64,000 bases of DNA from JALORV01 sp963754065 (GCA_963754065.1 CAVWFH010000018.1:1-64000), one strand, 5' to 3'. Numbered from the stretch's first letter, positions 17,187 to 25,815 are shown. The notes: a model not told the origin generated them from the sequence alone. Numbers and translations: made by a program.

Positions 17187-17824
17187 GCGAGTTCCCGGCG
17201 CTTCTGTTCGTCGTCGAAGTGGTTGCGGTTCTCGCCTGCGCGTTCTCCGGATTCGCCGAGGCGCAGCGCAAGGACATGGATCTTGTAGGCGTCTACGTCG
17301 TGGCTTTCATCACGGCCTTTGGCGGTGGCACGCTGCGAGACGTGCTGCTCGATCGCCGGCCCTTTTTCTGGGTCGACCACCAGCAGTACCCGATCCTGAT
17401 CCTGGCGCTGACACTGATGGCCGCGCCGCTGATGCGGATCGCACAGCGCATCATTCCGAATGCCGCGTTCGTTGTCGCCGATGCCATCGGCCTGGGATTT
17501 TTCAGCATCGCCGGCGTCGCACTGGCACTCGATGCCGGGATGTCGCCATTCGTGGCGTCGGTGATGGGCGTCGTGACCGGAGTGTTCGGCGGTGTCCTGC
17601 GCGATGTACTGCTGAACGAAGTGCCGATGGTGCTGCGGGATGGCCGACCGTACGCGATCGCCGCCTTCCTCGGTTGCTGGCTCTACATACTGATGGTGAA
17701 AACTGACGCCAGCTCCGGCCTCGCCCTGTGGATTGCGGCCGGCGCAACGACCGCGTTCCGCCTGATTGCGTGGCGTTACGACTGGTCGATCAAGGACGCA
17801 CGCGCCGACCGCCCCCGCGTGTGA
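17183..17824 (+). CDS. TRIC/UPF0126 family membrane protein (YadS/YicG-like)
   Basis: A 213-residue protein with about seven hydrophobic helices arranged as two repeats. Each repeat carries the family signature: FGGGTLRDVLLDRRPFFW near residue 45 and FGGVLRDVLLNEVPMVLR near residue 130. Structures of bacterial and archaeal relatives show trimeric cation channels (TRIC); glycine transport has also been proposed for some members. The start is a GTG overlapping the Smr gene stop (GTGA). The gene is convergent with the P-II gene, only 16 bases away. Confidence 0.88.
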   Translation: MSEFPALLFVVEVVAVLACAFSGFAEAQRKDMDLVGVYVVAFITAFGGGTLRDVLLDRRPFFWVDHQQYPILILALTLMAAPLMRIAQRIIPNAAFVVADAIGLGFFSIAGVALALDAGMSPFVASVMGVVTGVFGGVLRDVLLNEVPMVLRDGRPYAIAAFLGCWLYILMVKTDASSGLALWIAAGATTAFRLIAWRYDWSIKDARADRPRV

Positions 17825-17840
17825 TGACCAAACGTATCGA

Positions 17841-18179
17841 CTAGACCGCTGCTTCGCCTTCTTCGCCGGTGCGGATGCGAATGACCTGCTCGACCGCGCG
17901 GACGAAGATCTTGCCGTCGCCGATCTTGCCGGTACGCGCCGCTTTCGTGATCGCCTCGATCGCGCGCTCGACCAGGGCCTCGGGCACGACCGCCTCGACC
18001 TTCACTTTCGGCAGGAAGTCGACCACGTACTCGGCGCCGCGATACAGCTCCGTATGGCCCTTCTGTCGACCGAAGCCCTTGACTTCCGTGACGGTGAGCC
18101 CGGTGACCCCGACATCGGCGAGCGCCTCACGCACTTCGTCGAGCTTGAATGGCTTGATGATCGCGGTGATCTGTTTCAT
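17841..18179 (-). CDS. glnB: Nitrogen regulatory P-II protein
   Basis: A 112-residue P-II signal protein that senses 2-oxoglutarate, ATP/ADP and, through uridylylation, glutamine. The T loop carries Tyr51 in TELYRGAEYVVDF, the uridylylation site; the B loop TGKIGDGKIFV and the C-loop arginines (VIRIRTGEEG) are present. It lies 84 bases downstream of nadE on the same strand. NAD synthetase of this type is glutamine-dependent, and P-II proteins are known to interact with and regulate it in some bacteria. There is no amtB beside it, which favours glnB over glnK. Confidence 0.95.
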   Translation of the reverse strand: MKQITAIIKPFKLDEVREALADVGVTGLTVTEVKGFGRQKGHTELYRGAEYVVDFLPKVKVEAVVPEALVERAIEAITKAARTGKIGDGKIFVRAVEQVIRIRTGEEGEAAV

Positions 18180-18263
18180 TGTCCGTTTCCTGGCAGCTGA
18201 TTCACGTGGATTCTAGGGCCTATTCGCGCTGAAGCACGGGTGCGCATTGGGCGTAAGCAGGCG

Positions 18264-19898
18264 CTATAGGCTCGCGTTTTCTTCGCGGAACCGGTTGGTG
18301 ATCGGGTACCGCCAGTCGCGGCCGAAACTGCGATGGGTCACTCGTATGCCGACCGGTGACTGACGCCGCTTGTACTCCGACGTCCGGATCATGCGCACGA
18401 CCTGCCGGACCACGGCCTCGTCGAAACCGGCGCCGACGATGTCCGCAATCGACTCGCCTTCCTGCATATAGCGCGTGATGATGTCATCGAGGATGTCATA
18501 GGCAGGCAACGAGTCCTGGTCGGTCTGGTCCGCCTTCAGCTCGGCACTCGGCGCGCGAGTCAGGATGCGCTCCGGAATGACCTCGCCGCCAGCATTGCGA
18601 TGCCGGCACAGTCGATACACCAGTGTCTTGAGGATGTCCTTGATCACCGCGAAACCGCCGGCGAGGTCGCCATACAGGGTCGAATAGCCGACCGCCGTTT
18701 CGGATTTGTTGCCGGTCGTGAGAACGATCGCGCCGTACTTGTTGGACAATGCCATCAGCAGCGTGCCGCGAATGCGCGCCTGCAGGTTCTCCTCCGTCGT
18801 GTCCCACGCCAGGCCGCGGAACTCGCCCGCCAGCGTGGCCAGGAACGCATCGAACGCGGGCTTGATCGGAAGCACGTCGTGGCGTACGCCAAGGTTGCGC
18901 GCCAGTTGCTCCGCATCCTCGAGGCTCATCGGCGACGTGAATTGCGACGGCATCATCACTGCGCGCACCTTGTCGGCTCCGAGCGCATCGACGGCGACGA
19001 CCAGCGTCAACGCCGAGTCGACGCCGCCCGACAGCCCGATCAGCGCCCCGGGGAAACCATTCTTGCCGACGTAGTCACGCACGCCGAGCACCAGCGCATC
19101 GTAGGCCAGGGACTCGACCGACGGTTCCGCGGCAATCACGCCCGGCTTCGGCACACCGTCGACGAATTCGGTGATCAGTACCGATTCCTTGAAGTACGGA
19201 GCCGAGGCGACCAGACTGCCATCGGCGGCGAGCACGAAGGAGGCACCGTCGAAGACAAGTTCGTCCTGCCCGCCGACGAGATTGGCATAGACCAGTGCGA
19301 GGCCGAAGTGCGAGACGTTGTCGCGCATCGTCTGAAGGCGTTGGGCCTGCTTGCCCAGGTGAAACGGCGACGCGTTCAGTACCAGCAGTACCTGTGCGCC
19401 CGCCGCCAGCGAACACTCCGGCGCGTAGTGGAACCAGGTGTCCTCGCAGATGTTGACGCCGAATGCCGTGCCCTTGACGTCGAACACGAACGGACGGTTG
19501 TCGGGAGTGAAGTAGCGTTGCTCGTCGAAGACGTCGTAGTTGGGCAGGTCGTGCTTGAAGTACGTTCCCAGGACCATGCCTCCCTGCAGCACCGAGGCCG
19601 CGTTGAAGCGCTGACCCTCGCGAGCCATCGGATGGCCGACCACCACGCACAGTTCGGGAAACCGCAGCAGCTGCCCCGCGAGTCGCTGCAGCGCCGTGTC
19701 ACACGCTGCGTAAAATGCACGACGCAGCAGCAGGTCCTCGGGCGGATAACCGGTCAGCGAAAGCTCCGGCGTGACCAGAAGATCGGCACCGCCCGCCACG
19801 GCGCGGGCAGCGGCCTCGACGATCTTCCTGCTGTTGCCCTCGAAGTCGCCCACCGAGCAATTGATCTGCGCTACCGCGACTTTGACGTTCGAGTTCAT
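18264..19898 (-). CDS. nadE: Glutamine-dependent NAD+ synthetase
   Basis: A 544-residue two-domain enzyme making NAD+ from nicotinate adenine dinucleotide with ATP and glutamine. Residues 1-260 are a nitrilase-type glutaminase (TPELSLTGYPPEDLL with the Glu, and NICEDTWF with the nucleophilic Cys near 150). Residues 270-544 are the synthetase with the P-loop LIGLSGGVDSALT near 285 and the TGNKSETAVGYSTLYGD signature. An ammonia-tunnel architecture is expected for the family. It is followed by a P-II gene. The start codon lies 32 bases from the divergent FemAB-like gene, leaving little room for separate promoters. Confidence 0.96.
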   Translation of the reverse strand: MNSNVKVAVAQINCSVGDFEGNSRKIVEAAARAVAGGADLLVTPELSLTGYPPEDLLLRRAFYAACDTALQRLAGQLLRFPELCVVVGHPMAREGQRFNAASVLQGGMVLGTYFKHDLPNYDVFDEQRYFTPDNRPFVFDVKGTAFGVNICEDTWFHYAPECSLAAGAQVLLVLNASPFHLGKQAQRLQTMRDNVSHFGLALVYANLVGGQDELVFDGASFVLAADGSLVASAPYFKESVLITEFVDGVPKPGVIAAEPSVESLAYDALVLGVRDYVGKNGFPGALIGLSGGVDSALTLVVAVDALGADKVRAVMMPSQFTSPMSLEDAEQLARNLGVRHDVLPIKPAFDAFLATLAGEFRGLAWDTTEENLQARIRGTLLMALSNKYGAIVLTTGNKSETAVGYSTLYGDLAGGFAVIKDILKTLVYRLCRHRNAGGEVIPERILTRAPSAELKADQTDQDSLPAYDILDDIITRYMQEGESIADIVGAGFDEAVVRQVVRMIRTSEYKRRQSPVGIRVTHRSFGRDWRYPITNRFREENASL

Positions 19899-19930
19899 GA
19901 ATGAATGCAGCAGGTTCGGATCATTATTGC

Positions 19931-21067
19931 ATGCGCATCGTGCACGACCTGAGCGAGGTCGGGAGCGTTGACTGGAACGCCCTGCTGCGCGCCGCGTCGT
20001 CTGAAAATCCGTTCGTCAGCTTCGAATTCCTGCACGCCCTGCACGAAACCGGCTGCGCCAGTGCACGCACGGGCTGGGAGCCGCACTATTTGACGCTGGA
20101 ACGCGGCGGACGCCTGTGTGCCGCCGTGCCGCTGTACCGCAAGCACCATTCCTATGGCGAGTACGTCTTCGACTGGGCGTGGGCCGAAGCACACCAGCGA
20201 CACGGACTCGAGTACTACCCGAAGTGGCTCTCGGCCGTGCCCTTCACTCCGGTTCCCGGTCCACGACTGATCGCCATCGACGCCGAAGCGCGGGACCAGG
20301 CCGCGCGGGCACTGATGCGGCTCGCACAGGATTCGGGACTGTCGTCGCTGCACGTGCTGTTCCCCGGCGAAGAGGAGGCGCGTTGCCTGACGGACCTGGG
20401 CGCGCTGTCGAGGCAGACCGTCCAGTTTCACTGGTTCAATCGCGAATACTCCACGTTTGATGACTTCCTTGACCAGCTCGCCCAGCCCAAGCGCAAGAAG
20501 GTCCGCGCCGAACGCCGCAAGGTCGCGAGCGAACGCGTGAGTGTGCGCCGCCTGGTCGGCGCCGAAATCACCGATGCCGACTGGTCGCTCTTCGCGCGCT
20601 GCTATCGGAACACCTATGCGGCGCATCACTCGACGCCTTACCTGAACCCCCGCTTCTTCAGCCGGCTCGCGACCACGATGCCTGACAAGCTGCTGTTGGT
20701 CATCGCTTCACGCGGGGGCGACGACATCGCAGCCGCACTCGCGCTGTTCGACACGACTCGGTTGTACGGGCGCTACTGGGGTGCTCTGGCCCCGGTGCCA
20801 TGCCTGCACTTCGAGCTCAGCTACTACCAGCTGATCGAGTTCGCGATCGAGCGTCGGCTGCAGGTCATCGAAGGGGGAGCACAGGGAGAGCACAAGCTGG
20901 CGCGCGGTTTCGAACCCGTGAAGACCGTGTCGTGTCACTGGCTCCGGCATCCCGCCTTTGCGCAGGCCGTCGAGCGCTATCTCGAGCGCGAAAGCGGAGG
21001 CATCGAAGCGTATGTCGATGAACTGAACGAGCGTTCCGCCTTTCGCGCGCCTGTGGGGCCAGGATGA
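19931..21067 (+). CDS. FemAB/GNAT-like acyltransferase (COG3146 family)
   Basis: A 378-residue protein of the peptidoglycan-biosynthesis-like GNAT family (DUF482/PF04339). Features include NPFVSFEFLHALHETGC near residue 30, the conserved central LAQPKRKKVRAERRKV and the late GGAQGEHKLARGFEPV, which is strongly conserved in the family. Members are predicted to transfer acyl or aminoacyl groups, but no reaction is established. The frame extends ten codons upstream to 19901, overlapping the nadE promoter region; I prefer the ATG at 19931. Its stop overlaps the ATG of a small stub ORF that duplicates the start of the next gene. Confidence 0.85.
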   Translation: MRIVHDLSEVGSVDWNALLRAASSENPFVSFEFLHALHETGCASARTGWEPHYLTLERGGRLCAAVPLYRKHHSYGEYVFDWAWAEAHQRHGLEYYPKWLSAVPFTPVPGPRLIAIDAEARDQAARALMRLAQDSGLSSLHVLFPGEEEARCLTDLGALSRQTVQFHWFNREYSTFDDFLDQLAQPKRKKVRAERRKVASERVSVRRLVGAEITDADWSLFARCYRNTYAAHHSTPYLNPRFFSRLATTMPDKLLLVIASRGGDDIAAALALFDTTRLYGRYWGALAPVPCLHFELSYYQLIEFAIERRLQVIEGGAQGEHKLARGFEPVKTVSCHWLRHPAFAQAVERYLERESGGIEAYVDELNERSAFRAPVGPG

Positions 21068-21189
21068 CACCCCTGCACCTTGCTGCGGCCCTCCTCGTGG
21101 TCACGATATGGGGCGACGCGCTGCGCGCACGCCCCTGCGGGGAGTCCGGGCAAATCCCCTCAGTCGTGCGCGGGGCGTCGCTGCGATGA
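21064..21189 (+). pseudogene. 5' stub of a duplicated EamA gene, now a 41-codon ORF
   Basis: The first 17 codons (MTPLHLAAALLVVTIWG) are a near copy of the start of the intact eamA gene at 21186 (MTPLHFAAALLMVTIWG). Nine codons differ, seven of them synonymously. The frame then enters a GC-rich palindromic stretch and stops at a TGA. It overlaps the upstream acyltransferase stop (ATGA) and the downstream eamA start (ATGA), so ribosomes could pass through all three genes. It looks like the remnant of an older exporter copy, possibly retained as a coupling leader. Confidence 0.7.
21113..21181. repeat. Palindromic element inside the EamA stub
   Basis: A 69-base segment bounded by GCGACGC and its inverse GCGTCGC, with inner CCCC-TGC-GGGG hairpin and complementary GCGCAC/GTGCGC tracts. 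It sits exactly where similarity between the stub and the intact EamA gene ends. The GCGTCGC ends resemble the head of the composite 3'-end repeats, but the rest does not align convincingly. Confidence 0.55.
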
Positions 21190-22043
21190 CACCTTTGCAC
21201 TTCGCCGCGGCCCTGCTGATGGTCACGATCTGGGGATTTAACTTCGTCGTGATCCGCTGGGGCCTGAATGACATCCCACCGCTGTTGCTGACGCTGTTGC
21301 GTTTCGTGCTTGCGGCGTTCCCGGCGATGCTGTTCGTGGCGCGACCGAAGGCGCCGTGGCGCTTGATCGCGGGATACGGGCTGTTCGCTTTCACTCTGCA
21401 GTTCAGTTTTCTGTTTGCCGGCATGGCGGCCGGGATGCCGACCGGACTCTCTTCTCTGGTGATCCAGGTTCAAGCGTTTTTCACGATCGGACTGGTGGCG
21501 CTGCTGATGCACGAACGGCCACGGCCGCCGCAATTGGCAGGAGCCCTGGTGGCCGGCGCCGGCCTTGTGCTGGTGGCGCTTCACCTGCCATCGGGCACCG
21601 CGCTGGGATTCGCTCTGGTCGTTGCGGCAGCGCTTTCCTGGGCCATCGCAAACATCATCGTCAAGCGCGTACCGGGTGATGCGCCGTTGTCGGTTGTCGT
21701 CTGGGGCAGTGCGGCTGCCGTGATCCCGCTGGCCATCGCAGTGTTTGCGACAGAAGGCTTCGCTCGCAGCGCCCAGGTTGTCGGCAGCATGTCCGCCGCC
21801 AACTGGCTCGGCATCGCGTTTCAGGCCTGGCCGACGACGCTCGTGGCGTTCGGCATCTGGGCCTGGCTGCTGCGCCAGCATCCGGCCGCGCTGGTCGCGC
21901 CGTTTACGCTGCTGGTGCCGGTGGTCGGTATGACATGCGCTGTCTGGCTGCTCGACGAGCCGGTGACGTGGTGGAAACTCGCAGGCGCCGCGCTGGTGCT
22001 GTCCGGGCTTGGCCTGAACGTACTGGCGACCCGGCGCCGCTGA
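21186..22043 (+). CDS. EamA/DMT-family exporter
   Basis: A 285-residue inner-membrane protein with about ten helices in two EamA repeats; the first begins IWGFNFVVIRWGLNDIPPLL and the second near ALSWAIANIIVKR. YdcZ/RhaT/EamA-like carriers export amino acids or metabolites; the O-acetylserine exporter EamA is the namesake. Substrate cannot be told. The frame opens further upstream at 21108, but that part reads through the palindromic element; the ATG at 21186, matching the stub start and overlapping its stop, is the right start. Probably co-expressed with the FemAB-like gene. Confidence 0.9.
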   Translation: MTPLHFAAALLMVTIWGFNFVVIRWGLNDIPPLLLTLLRFVLAAFPAMLFVARPKAPWRLIAGYGLFAFTLQFSFLFAGMAAGMPTGLSSLVIQVQAFFTIGLVALLMHERPRPPQLAGALVAGAGLVLVALHLPSGTALGFALVVAAALSWAIANIIVKRVPGDAPLSVVVWGSAAAVIPLAIAVFATEGFARSAQVVGSMSAANWLGIAFQAWPTTLVAFGIWAWLLRQHPAALVAPFTLLVPVVGMTCAVWLLDEPVTWWKLAGAALVLSGLGLNVLATRRR

Positions 22044-22045
22044 CG

Positions 22046-22738
22046 CTAACGACGCCCGCCGTTGTCGCGTGACCCCGCCTCGGCTAGCTTCGACCCGACC
22101 AGCTGGGCCACAACGACCGCGATGTAGAACAGGCCGAACACGCCTTGCAGGACCGCGGCACTGCGCGCTGCCGGAGCGACCGGGGTGATATCGCCATAGC
22201 CGATCGTCGTCAAGGTCGACAGGCTGAAGTAGGTGAACAGCGACTCCCTTTCATACCAGTTCGCAAGTAGCGAGCGTATCGGATCGATGATCTGGAATGC
22301 CCCCGGGGAATTGAGTTCGATCGCGGAGTACAGATTGGCCCACGCAATGGCCGCCAGCAGGTAGCCGCAGATCGTTCCGAGTATGTCGTCGATGCTGACC
22401 GCGCGTCGCTCGAAAAGGTGGCGCAGGATCACACCTACGGCCAAACCCAGGAACAGCACGGCACCGACGTGGATCACCATTTCCAGTGCGTGGCGCGGGA
22501 TGTCAGGTAGCAGCCTAAGCATCCACAGCGCACCGATCACCGCCAGTCCCGCCAGCAGCGAGACGGTGCGATACGTGCGTCGATCGAACACGATCAGGAA
22601 GACAAGTATCAGCGCCACCGACAGCGCCGACTCGCGTACATAGGCATTCGGCACACGGCCCATCTGCAGCACCAGCGCCGCGATCAGAGCCACGACGAGT
22701 ATCAGGTAGCGATGTCGCTTGAGCAGTGTCTGATCCAT
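22046..22738 (-). CDS. Two-pore-helix potassium channel protein
   Basis: A 230-residue membrane protein. Four or more hydrophobic segments precede a pore loop, and the selectivity filter is TTIGYGDITP near residue 190, followed by the last helix. This is the ion_trans_2 type of K+ channel, without a visible C-terminal RCK/TrkA domain. The N-terminal part resembles the Kch/Slo-like extended membrane domain of small bacterial channels. The stop is 3 bases from the convergent EamA stop. I chose ATG 22738; the open frame continues upstream opposite ppa. Confidence 0.88.
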   Translation of the reverse strand: MDQTLLKRHRYLILVVALIAALVLQMGRVPNAYVRESALSVALILVFLIVFDRRTYRTVSLLAGLAVIGALWMLRLLPDIPRHALEMVIHVGAVLFLGLAVGVILRHLFERRAVSIDDILGTICGYLLAAIAWANLYSAIELNSPGAFQIIDPIRSLLANWYERESLFTYFSLSTLTTIGYGDITPVAPAARSAAVLQGVFGLFYIAVVVAQLVGSKLAEAGSRDNGGRR

Positions 22739-22772
22739 CCCTCGCCTTGCTTGGCCGCAGTGCCTCGCAGCA

Positions 22773-23321
22773 CTAGAACGCAGGCTGGGGTGAGGCCGCC
22801 TTGTAGGCCGCCACAGCGTCGATGATGTCCTTGCGCGCGGAATCAGGCCCTTCCCAGCCGAGCACCTTGACCCATTTGCCCTGCTCGAGGTCCTTGTAGT
22901 GCTCGAAGAAGTGCTGGATCTGCGCCAGCCGCTCCGGCGCAATGTCGGACCACTTCTGCCAGTGCTTGTACCAGGGCAGGACCTTGTCGATCGGCACGGC
23001 CAGCAGCTTGGAGTCGCCGCCTGCCTCGTCTTCCATCTTCAGCACGCCCAGCGGCCGGCAGCGCACGACGACACCCGGCTGCAGTGGGAATGGCGTGATC
23101 ACCAGCACATCGAGCGGATCACCATCGTCGGCGAGGGACTTGGGCACATAGCCATAGTTGCACGGGTAGTGCATCGCCGTGCCGATGAAGCGATCGACGA
23201 ACACCGCCCCGGTTTCCTTGTCCACTTCGTACTTGATCGGATCCGCGTGCGCGGGGATCTCGATGATGACGTTGAACTCGTCAGGAACGTTGCGACCCGC
23301 AGGAACTCGATCGAGGCTCAT
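22773..23321 (-). CDS. ppa: Inorganic pyrophosphatase
   Basis: A 182-residue soluble family I pyrophosphatase that hydrolyses PPi to phosphate and pulls biosynthetic reactions forward. The signature DDGDPLDVLV (Mg-binding Asp residues) lies near residue 66, with IEIPAHADPIKYEVDKETG before it and the Lys/Tyr-rich PWYKHWQKWSDI later. Length fits the hexameric bacterial enzyme. ATG 23321 follows an upstream open stretch without similarity. The gene is followed by the K+ channel 34 bases later on the same strand. Confidence 0.96.
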   Translation of the reverse strand: MSLDRVPAGRNVPDEFNVIIEIPAHADPIKYEVDKETGAVFVDRFIGTAMHYPCNYGYVPKSLADDGDPLDVLVITPFPLQPGVVVRCRPLGVLKMEDEAGGDSKLLAVPIDKVLPWYKHWQKWSDIAPERLAQIQHFFEHYKDLEQGKWVKVLGWEGPDSARKDIIDAVAAYKAASPQPAF

Positions 23322-23463
23322 GGATGCTTCCGTGATGGACCGGCCTGATTCTACAAAGCAACGACCCGCGCCGCGCGGTCGATTGAGGATGACGGGCGTT
23401 TTGCTGAATAATCGTCCGCTAGAAGCTTCGACTGTGTACGAAGTTGGGTCACAAGGGGGCATG

Positions 23464-24936
23464 ATGGACGGCAGCTGGACAGCCGCGGCAGGTTCGCACC
23501 ACTTCATCGGCAACCGGTGGGTCGCATCGTCGACCGGACAGACAATCGATGTCGTCGATCCATCCGACGGCCACCCTTTCGCAAAGATCGCGCGCGGCAC
23601 GGCCGCGGACATCGATCGGGCCCAACTCAGTGCGCGCCAGGCGGTCGGCGAGTCGTTCGATGGTGACTGGGGCCGGATGACGGCGACCGAGCGCGGCCGC
23701 CTGCTGATGAAGCTGTCGCTTGCGGTGCTGGAACATCACGAGGAACTGGCGCGGCTGGAATCGCGCACCACCGGCAAGCCTCTGAAGCAGGGCCGCGGCG
23801 ACGCGACCGCGCTGGCGCGCTACTTCGAGTACTACGCCGGCGCCGCCGACAAGCTGCACGGCGAGACGATCCCTTACCAGTCCGGCATGACGGTGCTGAC
23901 AATCCGCGAGCCGCACGGCGTCACCGGGCACATCATTCCCTGGAATTATCCGATGCAGATCTTCGGTCGCAGCGTCGGTGCGGCGCTCGCAGCCGGCAAT
24001 GCCTGCGTGATCAAGCCGGCGGAAGATGCCTGTTTGTCGCTGCTGCGCGTCGCGGAACTGGCAGCCGAGGTCGGGTTTCCTGAAGGCGCACTGAACATCG
24101 TCACCGGCTACGGCGCCGAGGCCGGAGCCGCGCTGGCGGCGCACAGCGCGATCGATCACATTTCATTTACCGGATCTCCGGTCACGGGCTCAGCGGTGGC
24201 GCAGGCCGCCGCACGACACCACTGCCCCGTAACGCTCGAACTCGGTGGCAAGTCGCCGCAGATCGTCTTCGCGGATGCGAATCTCGACGATGTCCTGCCG
24301 GTCGTCATCAACGCGATCGTGCAGAACTGCGGGCAAACCTGTTCGGCGGGAAGTCGATTGCTGGTCGAGCGCGCCGTCTACGAGGAACTGGTCGCGCGCG
24401 CCGGCGAGGCGATCACGCGACTGCGCGTCGGTCCGGCACTGGCCGACCTCGACGCCGGGCCGCTGATCCGGCAAAGTCAGCTGCAAAAGGTCTGGGACTT
24501 CCTCAGTCTCGCCGAACACGATGGCATTCCGCTGGCAGCGCATGGCTCGGTCGTCGATGATGCGCCGCAGTCCGGCTTCTACCAGGCGCCCACCCTGCTG
24601 CGCGACGTGCCGCCGATGCATCGACTCGCGCAGGAGGAGATCTTCGGACCGGTGCTGGCCGCCATGCCCTTCGACTCCGAGGACGAGGCGGTGCGGCTTG
24701 CCAACGGGACACCGTTCGGACTCGTGGCCGGCGTCTGGACGCGCGATGGTGCACGCCAGATGCGCATCGCACGCAAGTTGCGCTGCGGCCAGGTCTTCAT
24801 CAACAACTACGGCGCCGGTGGCGGCGTCGAACTGCCGTTCGGCGGCGTCAAGGCTAGCGGCTACGGACGCGAGAAGGGCTTCGAGGCCCTGCTCGGCTTC
24901 ACGACACTCAAGACGATCGCGATCAAGCATGGCTGA
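23464..24936 (+). CDS. Aldehyde dehydrogenase family protein
   Basis: A 490-residue NAD(P)-dependent aldehyde dehydrogenase. It shows the cofactor segment PWNYPMQIFGRSVGAALAAG near residue 155, FTGSPVTGSAVAQ near 235, the general base Glu in LELGGKSPQIVF near 260, the nucleophilic Cys in GQTCSAGSRLLV near 294, and the late EEIFGPVLAAMPFD. Closest in feel to betaine/aromatic aldehyde dehydrogenases, but the substrate is not decidable. AAGGGGG is correctly spaced for ATG 23464 rather than ATG 23461. A short-chain dehydrogenase follows, so the two probably oxidise an alcohol or aldehyde in sequence. Confidence 0.93.
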   Translation: MDGSWTAAAGSHHFIGNRWVASSTGQTIDVVDPSDGHPFAKIARGTAADIDRAQLSARQAVGESFDGDWGRMTATERGRLLMKLSLAVLEHHEELARLESRTTGKPLKQGRGDATALARYFEYYAGAADKLHGETIPYQSGMTVLTIREPHGVTGHIIPWNYPMQIFGRSVGAALAAGNACVIKPAEDACLSLLRVAELAAEVGFPEGALNIVTGYGAEAGAALAAHSAIDHISFTGSPVTGSAVAQAAARHHCPVTLELGGKSPQIVFADANLDDVLPVVINAIVQNCGQTCSAGSRLLVERAVYEELVARAGEAITRLRVGPALADLDAGPLIRQSQLQKVWDFLSLAEHDGIPLAAHGSVVDDAPQSGFYQAPTLLRDVPPMHRLAQEEIFGPVLAAMPFDSEDEAVRLANGTPFGLVAGVWTRDGARQMRIARKLRCGQVFINNYGAGGGVELPFGGVKASGYGREKGFEALLGFTTLKTIAIKHG

Positions 24937-24940
24937 GGCG

Positions 24941-25030
24941 CTGAACGGGAACCACGAATCGCATGCACTGCATCGCGCTCTGGGCTTTACCGAAACAGAG
25001 CGCGTTGCTCTTCTTCAGGAGGAAACTGAC
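24941..25030 (+). pseudogene. C-terminal relic of a GNAT, AAC(6')-like acetyltransferase
   Basis: Between the aldehyde dehydrogenase stop and the dehydrogenase start, the reading frame encodes SHALHRALGFTETERV, which matches the C-terminal signature of aminoglycoside 6'-N-acetyltransferase-like GNAT proteins (ALHxxLGFxETERV). Only this last part, about 28 codons, is present. It is in frame with the following gene, with no stop between, so an ATG at 24929 could give a 34-residue extension. The strong AGGAGG before GTG 25031 argues that the extension is not translated. Confidence 0.6.
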
Positions 25031-25795
25031 GTGAGCGGACGTCTGGCGGGAAAGGTGGCGATCGTCACCGGAGCGGCGTCGGGTTTCGGCGCAGGCATTG
25101 CACTACGCTTTGCACAGGAGGGCTGCGCGGTCATCGTGGCCGACATCAGCGACGCGGCGGGCCAGCGCGTTGTCGATGACATCACCGCTGCCGGTGGTCG
25201 ATCCCGATACGCACACGGCGACGTGTCGCGCTCGAATGACGTCAAGGCGCTGCTCGAGGCCGCGCTGTCGTCCTTCGGCCAGCTCGACATCGTCGTCAAC
25301 AACGCCGGCACCACGCATCGAAACCAACCCCTGCTCGGCGTCAGCGAAGCCGAGTTCGACCGCGTCTTTGCCGTCAACGTGAAGTCGATCTACTGGACCG
25401 CGATGCACATGGTTCCGTACTTCAGGACGCGCGGCGGCGGCTGCTTCGTCAATATCGCCTCGACCGCGGGCGTGCGTCCGCGCCCAGGGCTTACCTGGTA
25501 CAACGGCAGCAAGGGGGCGGTCATCACGACAAGCAAGTCGATGGCCGCCGAGCTCGGGCCGGACAACATCCGCGTCAACTGCGTCAACCCAGTGATCGGC
25601 GCGACCGGTCTGGTCGAAGAGTTCATGGGCATGCCTGATACGCCGGAGAATCGCAAGAAATTCCTGGCGACGATACCGCTCGGCCGTTACTCGACCCCGG
25701 ACGATGTTGCCGGCGCGTGCCTCTATTTGGCCTCGGATGAAGCTCGCTTCATCACGGGAACGTGCCTCGAGGTCGACGGTGGCCGCTGCGTTTAG
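25031..25795 (+). CDS. Short-chain dehydrogenase/reductase
   Basis: A 254-residue classical SDR. The cofactor motif is TGAASGFGAGIA near residue 15 with an Asp-containing VADIS that favours NAD(H); NNAG is in LDIVVNNAG near 92; the catalytic Ser is in VNIASTAG, and Tyr/Lys are in WYNGSKGA near 157-161; the family tail GTCLEVDGG closes the protein. The start is GTG 25031, preceded by AGGAGG at 7 bases. Coupled with the upstream aldehyde dehydrogenase; the substrate is unknown. Confidence 0.92.
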   Translation: MSGRLAGKVAIVTGAASGFGAGIALRFAQEGCAVIVADISDAAGQRVVDDITAAGGRSRYAHGDVSRSNDVKALLEAALSSFGQLDIVVNNAGTTHRNQPLLGVSEAEFDRVFAVNVKSIYWTAMHMVPYFRTRGGGCFVNIASTAGVRPRPGLTWYNGSKGAVITTSKSMAAELGPDNIRVNCVNPVIGATGLVEEFMGMPDTPENRKKFLATIPLGRYSTPDDVAGACLYLASDEARFITGTCLEVDGGRCV

Positions 25796-25815
25796 CGTTG
25801 CGTCTGTCTTTGTGT

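Noticed and set aside
21113..21181. Fifth copy of the composite 3'-end repeat
   Set aside because: Only the GCGTCGC ends and a short CTCAGTCG resemble it; the core GCTGCGCTCCGGAGCGGCC box is missing.
21108..21185. Upstream ATG for the EamA exporter at 21108
   Set aside because: It lies in the stub in a different frame and reads the palindromic element; the conserved start is at 21186.
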